Shown here piece after piece: positions 59,152 through 64,000 of a stretch of 64,000 nucleotides of DNA. Numbering within the stretch: the first letter of the stretch is position 1; each line of letters starts with the position of its first letter. Source of the stretch: Ignelater luminosus. Its lineage: Eukaryota; Arthropoda; Insecta; Coleoptera; Elateridae. A program made the translations under genes and the position numbers. The notes under the pieces were generated by a model. It was given only the letters and a program-made list of their open reading frames with translations. It did not search any database and was not told the origin of the DNA. The DNA lies in contig VTPC01090891.1 in NCBI GenBank assembly GCA_011009095.1, positions 1 through 64,000 on the forward strand, read 5' to 3'.

Positions 59152-62004
59152 TTAGACTTATAATAATAAATATTATATCGTTACACTTTGGACTTCGATA
59201 CACAGACTTCAGAAGGCGACAAAAACTAAAAACGTTAAATAACATTAGCAAACAAGATTGTTATAAATTTTTGCTGCAGAATTCTAAAAATTCTTTAATT
59301 TTTCCAGATTTATAAATTTTCAAAATTTTTAAAAGAGCAATAATACTGCAATTTTAATTATATTTTCTCGTTCAAAATTTTTATTTCAATTAATATCTTT
59401 TGGGTTTTTAGCACACCTATGGAATCAAACGCAACTGATATTAATGCCCACATTGAACTGTCTGAGTTTCTGCACTTTCGGTTTTCCGGCAACCTCTTCT
59501 ACCGGGGAAAAAGATGACAGTGTATGATCTCTTTTGGGCTCCAAAGAGATCACATGTCCAAAAACAATAGAAAAAATGTATGGCTAAAGAAAGTCATTTT
59601 TGCCCTTTGGCGCGCTTGTTTTCTGATACTATGATGCACAAAATTAAAACGCCTCAACATAAAAAGTCACTAGCACATATGTTTCAATTCCACTAGCTCA
59701 GATTTAAAGGGAAGATGGATATGAGTTTCTGAACTTTTTACATCATGTTGTGGAAAAATAACGTCTAGAAATAGGAAACAAATTACATCAAGAGTATGAA
59801 AATCTGAGAATTTTATTTCAGTAGTATCTTTCTTGACATCTCTCTTGATTTTAGTCATCATCTTCATCGTGTTCTTCATTTTTTTCTTCATCAACATAAA
59901 TTTATGAAAGTACACGTACCTTCTCCTTCTCCAAAAAAAAATAATAACAAATGAATAATTATAAAAGTTATGTTGGGACAATTCAGGACCTTTTTTTCTA
60001 CATATGCTATAAAATATAAAAATTAAAGCCTAAAAGTCTGTTTTTCATTTAAGGTTTACAGACTACACCACGACGTCACATTCTCGGAAACGTATGCATT
60101 GTTAAAAAACATCATAATTGACATTCGCAAACAAAAGAAAATCGGCGTTGCATACTAAACAGTTGATCAATGATAATAAATGATGGTGCAGATTTGCTGA
60201 TCAACAAAGTATAATAAGACTATAATTTTCACGTTTTATTTAACACACTCTTTATTTGATATAATAATAAAAATAAAAAGATCATCTTATTAGCTGCAAG
60301 ATACACTGACTTTTTACTTTTTGGCAATATTCATTTGTTTGGCTTTTGTCTGGCTAGAATGCCTAAATATCACACTGTGATCACAATCAGAAAAAAAAAA
60401 TCAAAACTGCGTAATACTAAAACAACAAATTCAAAAACAAGTGCATATTACGTCATCGTTCAACTCTAGCATTATCAATTATCATTTATCACAAATAAGG
60501 ATGTAACTCAAAAGCAAAGGTTGTAATAAAACCAAATTAATGTTGCACTAAGTACAGTTATATGAAGTTCATGCTAGTGTTGCCCAGTGCTAACAAACGA
60601 TTTTAGTACAAGACACACGGTTTGGCATAACCTGTACTTTGAGTGAGAGATAAAAACAAACATTTTATGTAAAAATTATTAAAGTTGCGTTGACGTTTAG
60701 TAGAAGAAAGAATGAATTATTTACCTTGCATATGAACAATTTTTCTTCCCTGCGCCAGTTCTTTTCTTATTCTCTTGAACGCGCTTGTAAATGCGTTTCA
60801 AGCTTTTTCATTTGTTTTTAATTTGCATCATAGAACAAAAATAGCCTTTGGTCCTAAGTTTTGACTGAACTGTCTCCTACATTTTCTATTGCGTTTTTAT
60901 CTTACCAGCTTTTACAAGGTGGCTTAGCACTCTATAATTTTTTATCAACAGTTTTGTTGGCTTTTGAGATCATGTAAAACTTGAAGAATTATCCTCAAGA
61001 GTGAACAATGAAGACTTTGTTGCAAAATCATCTTTTGCGACATCATCTACATGTCCATTACCGTTGCGTACCCACACAGCATGAAAATGTCTCCAAAAAC
61101 CTACAATAAAAAAGTAAATGGTACTTTGCACAAAATTTAAGGTGTAAATGCGATCCATCACTTTCTACTCAACATCGTGTCGGTATATTCTTACAGTTGA
61201 CATTGGTAATACAGAGACATCAAAAATGATTAGAAGCTACGTAACCAATAATTTAAAAATGGCGCGAAATTTTATTTTTCGACGTTGGCCATACTACGGA
61301 GTAACGTCCACCCGAGTTACATTGTTAACTTAAGATTCCATGATTTCTTTTTATCTCTTTGGTTTTGCGTTTTTACAGCTTTTTTGTTCTATTTAAAGAT
61401 CAGTCTTTTTCAAGACTATATCTGCCTTCAACGACTTTATAATTCGGTACGTTTTTAGGTACCTAACCTCTCAGACAACTGACGTGCGCTAAAACGAACA
61501 AACAAAAACAAACCTAAACTCGCACTGCGCATGTCTGCACTGTTTGCAACGGCAGTTGTCCGCGTGCAAGAAGTATTCGCGTGGTTCAGGTACAGTTCAA
61601 CAAATGAACACGGTACAGTTTAAATTAGTTTATGAAACGAACGGTTTTGCGCAGGAAGTGCAGAAAGTGCAGTGAAATAACAAACAAACCTAATAGGTTT
61701 GTTCATTTGATGCACTAGTTCAGCACTTTTTATAATTTTTACACTAAATTCGTTCGTTTGTGAAATTAGTGCTATACTAACTTGAACTTATTTCTGTTCG
61801 TTTCTTAGAGTGCAGCTGCATTAATTTGAACTATTTGCACTTGGTTTAAAGCAGGTGCAGCAAAGTTTAAGGTAGCGGAGAAAAAAATTCTAACCTTTTT
61901 GTTGTGCCGGAACAGCGTGTTAACCTAAAAAATTATTAAAGAGGCAAGTTTTCTAACTGAAGAAAATGAGCGAAACAATATGGTATCGATGTGAAATGTG
62001 CAAT
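59152..62004. other. Intergenic DNA, no supportable gene
   Basis: A perfect 10-bp stem TGATCTCTTT/AAAGAGATCA with an 8-nt loop lies at 59525-59552. A small minus frame at 60970-61161 has no known motif. From about 61480 to 61880 the DNA is rich in CGAACAAAC, GTGCAG and GCAC words, which recur in inverted orientation beyond the mariner at 63350-63490. Confidence 0.45.
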
Positions 62005-62006
62005 TA

Positions 62007-63299
62007 ACACATGGGCTGAAAAGTCCCAGGCCTAACAAAGAAAACACGGTTTTTTTTGTTCAAAACTAGCTTTGTTTATCAACGTAATTTCCATCAAGAA
62101 CAACGCAATCATTCCAGCGCCGCTCTAACATTTCAATACCACTTTTGTAGAACGATTTATCTTTTGCCTCAAAATAGGACTCAGTTTCAGCGATAACCTC
62201 TTCATTCGAGCGAAATTTCTTACCGGCAAGCATTTTTTTTAGGTCTGCGAACAGCCAGTAGTCGCTGGGAGCCAAATCTGGCGAATACGGTGGATGTGGG
62301 AGCAATTCGAAGTTCAATTCATGTAGTTTTGCCATTGTTTTGATTGACTTGTGACACGGTGCGTTGTCTTGATGAAACAAATTTTTTTTCTTTGCCATAT
62401 GCGGTCGTTTCTTTGCAATTTCGGCCTTCAAACGCTCCGATAACGCTATATAATATTCACTGTTGATGGTATTTCCCTTCTCAGGATAGTCGATGAATAT
62501 TACACCACGCACATCCCAAAATACCGAGGCCATAACCTTTCCAGCCGATTGTTGTGCTTTCGGTCGCTTTGGACGAGGTTCACCAGTTTCTGTCCACTCA
62601 GATGACGATCGTTTTGATTCCGGAGTGAAGTGATGGATCCATGTTTCATCCATTGTCACATATCGACGCAAAAATTCCGGTTTGTTACGTTTAAACATGG
62701 CCAAACACTGCTCAGAAACATCAACACGTTCTTGTTTTTGGTAAACAGTGAGCAAACGCGACACCCACTTTGAGCAGAGCTTTCTCATAGTCAAATGCTC
62801 ATGCAATATAAAGCCAACACGTTCTTTTGATATCTTTACCATGCCAGCTAACTCACGCAACTTCACTTTTCGATCATTCAAAACGATTTTGTGGATTTTT
62901 TTGATGTTTTCTGGTGTTACCGCCTCATTTGGACGTCCACTGCGTTCTGCATCATCGGTGTCTCTATGACCACGTTTGAAGTCAGCAAACCAACGTTTTA
63001 TTGTTGTTTCTGATGGAGCGGAGTCCCCATAACACTTTTCAAGCCATTGCTTCGCTTGAACGGTATTCTTTCCCATCAAGAAGCAGTGTAAAATTAAAAC
63101 ACGAAATTGTTTTTGATCCATTGTTTTGAAAATAACAAAAGTAGCGTCACTCTTAGCACAATAACTCACAAAATAATGAATAGAATATCATGAATTTTAA
63201 CAGCTGTCTTTTGAAGGTTAGTACTAACTGAAAAAGCGGTGAATGCAATAGAACTAGCGCCATCTGTTTGTTAGGCCTGGGACTTTTCAGCCCATGTGT
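62007..63299 (-). mobile_element. irritans-type mariner, almost intact, perfect TIRs
   Basis: Perfect 33-bp terminal inverted repeats (62007-62039 and 63267-63299, starting ACACATGGGCTGAAAAGTCC) are flanked by TA at 62005-62006 and 63300-63301. The element is 1293 bp and carries one uninterrupted transposase frame on the minus strand. The matched TIRs and open frame make this the youngest-looking transposon in the window. Confidence 0.96.
62066..63121 (-). CDS. mariner transposase (irritans-type, DD34D)
   Basis: I take the ATG at 63121 (MDQKQFRVLILHCFLMGKN) because related transposases begin there; a frame extension to 63169 lacks homology. The 351-residue product has the expected full length. 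Order of motifs: N-terminal helix-turn-helix with ERSGRPN near residue 60 and ISKERVGFIL near 97-106, then the linker, and the catalytic domain with D158 (TMDETWIHH), D252 (FHQDNAPCHKS) and D287 (LAPSDYWLF), giving the DD34D spacing. It ends near GNYVDKQS. It would cut and paste the 33-bp-ended element at TA. Oddities: the linker WVPRLLT is WVSRLLT (S121), the usual DQK is YQK (Y127), and YLEKGKT is YPEKGNT. These could impair activity although the frame is open. Confidence 0.93.
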   Translation of the reverse strand: MDQKQFRVLILHCFLMGKNTVQAKQWLEKCYGDSAPSETTIKRWFADFKRGHRDTDDAERSGRPNEAVTPENIKKIHKIVLNDRKVKLRELAGMVKISKERVGFILHEHLTMRKLCSKWVSRLLTVYQKQERVDVSEQCLAMFKRNKPEFLRRYVTMDETWIHHFTPESKRSSSEWTETGEPRPKRPKAQQSAGKVMASVFWDVRGVIFIDYPEKGNTINSEYYIALSERLKAEIAKKRPHMAKKKNLFHQDNAPCHKSIKTMAKLHELNFELLPHPPYSPDLAPSDYWLFADLKKMLAGKKFRSNEEVIAETESYFEAKDKSFYKSGIEMLERRWNDCVVLDGNYVDKQS

Positions 63300-63301
63300 T
63301 A

Positions 63302-63849
63302 TAGTAATACAAATGAAGATTTAGTTGTTAGGTTATTATTTCTTTATTATGTTGCACTAAGTTGCACTCAAAACGTTCATTTGAAATGCCATAATATAGC
63401 TGTCTCTTTCTTTAAACTTGCTGCACTCGTGACGTATAAAAAGTGTGCAAAGTGCAATCAAACGAACAAACTAAATATGTGCTTGTTCAACATATTGTTA
63501 TGATATTTATTTTCTCGAGAACCCTGTGATGTTCTAGCACTGACGGTTTGGATACAGTTTTGGTAGAAGAATGTTTGAAAAATGATGCCACACACTGATG
63601 AGGAATTATAATAGTGTAGAAAATGCTACAGTAAAACTGAGGTTTTCGTTGTCAAGAATAATGTTTTTTTTACAATCTGTTATATGTAAATTGCAAAAAT
63701 TGCACTTTCGAGTATTTTCAACAAACTCCGATAGGAGTCGTTACTGAATTTGCGAAGTCTGTGTATCTGTTTGTCTGCCTGTCCGCGTTTTTTTTAAATT
63801 TTGAAATTTCGACTTCAGATTTGGATTTTACATCAAAGACTAACTCTTC
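63302..63849. other. Intergenic DNA right of the mariner
   Basis: 63350-63490 contains GCACTC, GTGCAAAGTGCAATCAAACGAACAAAC and similar words that mirror the sequence left of the mariner. A CTGTGTATCTGTTTGTCTGCC run at about 63759-63779 resembles starts of some insect interspersed repeats. Confidence 0.4.
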
Positions 63850-63850
63850 G

Positions 63851-64000
63851 GGAACATGGTCAAAATGGCCGCTAAAGTTCGAAACATTTTTAAAAATTTT
63901 GTTTTTACTTTAGAATCGTATTCTGAAGCAAAAGATAAGAGATACATATACTTTTAGTTTTTTGATATCACTTTGGAAACATGGTCAAAATGGCCGCCAA
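63851..64000 (+). repeat. Tandem repeat unit cut by the window end
   Basis: AACATGGTCAAAATGGCCGC occurs at 63853-63872 and again at 63978-63997, 125 bp apart, with some similarity before each copy (TTCGGG and TTTGGA). It is probably the beginning of a tandem or internally repeated element that continues beyond the window. Confidence 0.6.

Noticed and set aside
62748-62969. Plus-strand 73-codon frame
   Set aside because: Antisense to the intact mariner transposase.
63122-63169. Upstream in-frame start of the irritans-type transposase
   Set aside because: The extra 16 residues have no counterpart in related transposases, which begin at MDQK/MEKK-like starts.

Overview
The window looks like repeat-rich, AT-rich insect nuclear DNA. 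Supporting signs are two secreted cuticle-type protein genes with tiny first exons, arthropod-style TATA promoters, a short 58-bp intron, several families of mariner-like transposons, and decayed insect LINEs and a Ty3/gypsy element. A beetle is plausible but cannot be proven from this sequence. I see no rRNA, no intact tRNA, no CRISPR array and no bacterial-style operon.

Host genes. (1) A plus-strand gene at 18843-19949, two exons, encodes a Gly/Tyr/His/Ala-rich cuticular protein with AAPA motifs. It has a TATA box at 18746, two CACGTG boxes upstream and a poly(A) signal at 20083. (2) A minus-strand gene at 49030-50674 encodes a roughly 528-residue Pro/His/Val-rich secreted protein. A naive reading starts inside its intron; splicing out 58 bp gives a first exon MKTL that mirrors MKFL of gene 1. 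In both genes the first intron falls after codon 4 in phase 0, and both proteins carry an E-K-R dibasic site shortly after the signal peptide. Both probably serve the cuticle or another extracellular matrix. (3) 30880-31720 is a broken, intronless copy of an ESCRT-I subunit of the VPS37A type, most likely a retropseudogene.

Mobile DNA fills most of the recognisable remainder. Five different Tc1/mariner lineages are present: a DD34D mariner with a frameshift (5292-6580), a 3'-truncated mauritiana-type mariner (about 13120-14169), a decayed DD37D/maT-like copy (about 15545-16433), a DD41D element (57861-59149) and an almost intact irritans-type mariner (62007-63299). Three keep both terminal inverted repeats and the TA target duplication. 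Decayed retroelements are an RTE-type LINE (3050-4230, minus), a Ty3/gypsy pol (8860-10600, minus), jockey-type LINE pieces (21560-22180 plus; 29030-30130 minus; 33590-34870 plus) and I/R1-type LINE pieces (22560-23830 minus; 35640-37780 minus, with RNase H).

Other repeats: a diverged tandem array of about seven units at 39060-40183, interrupted by a 202-bp insertion with a perfect 12-bp target duplication; a dispersed repeat of about 470 bp at 45022 and 52506, one copy flanked by 68-bp direct repeats and the other carrying long inverted termini; and a MITE-like inverted-repeat element at 55409-55812. The remaining long stretches are AT-rich with no gene I can support; they are listed explicitly.
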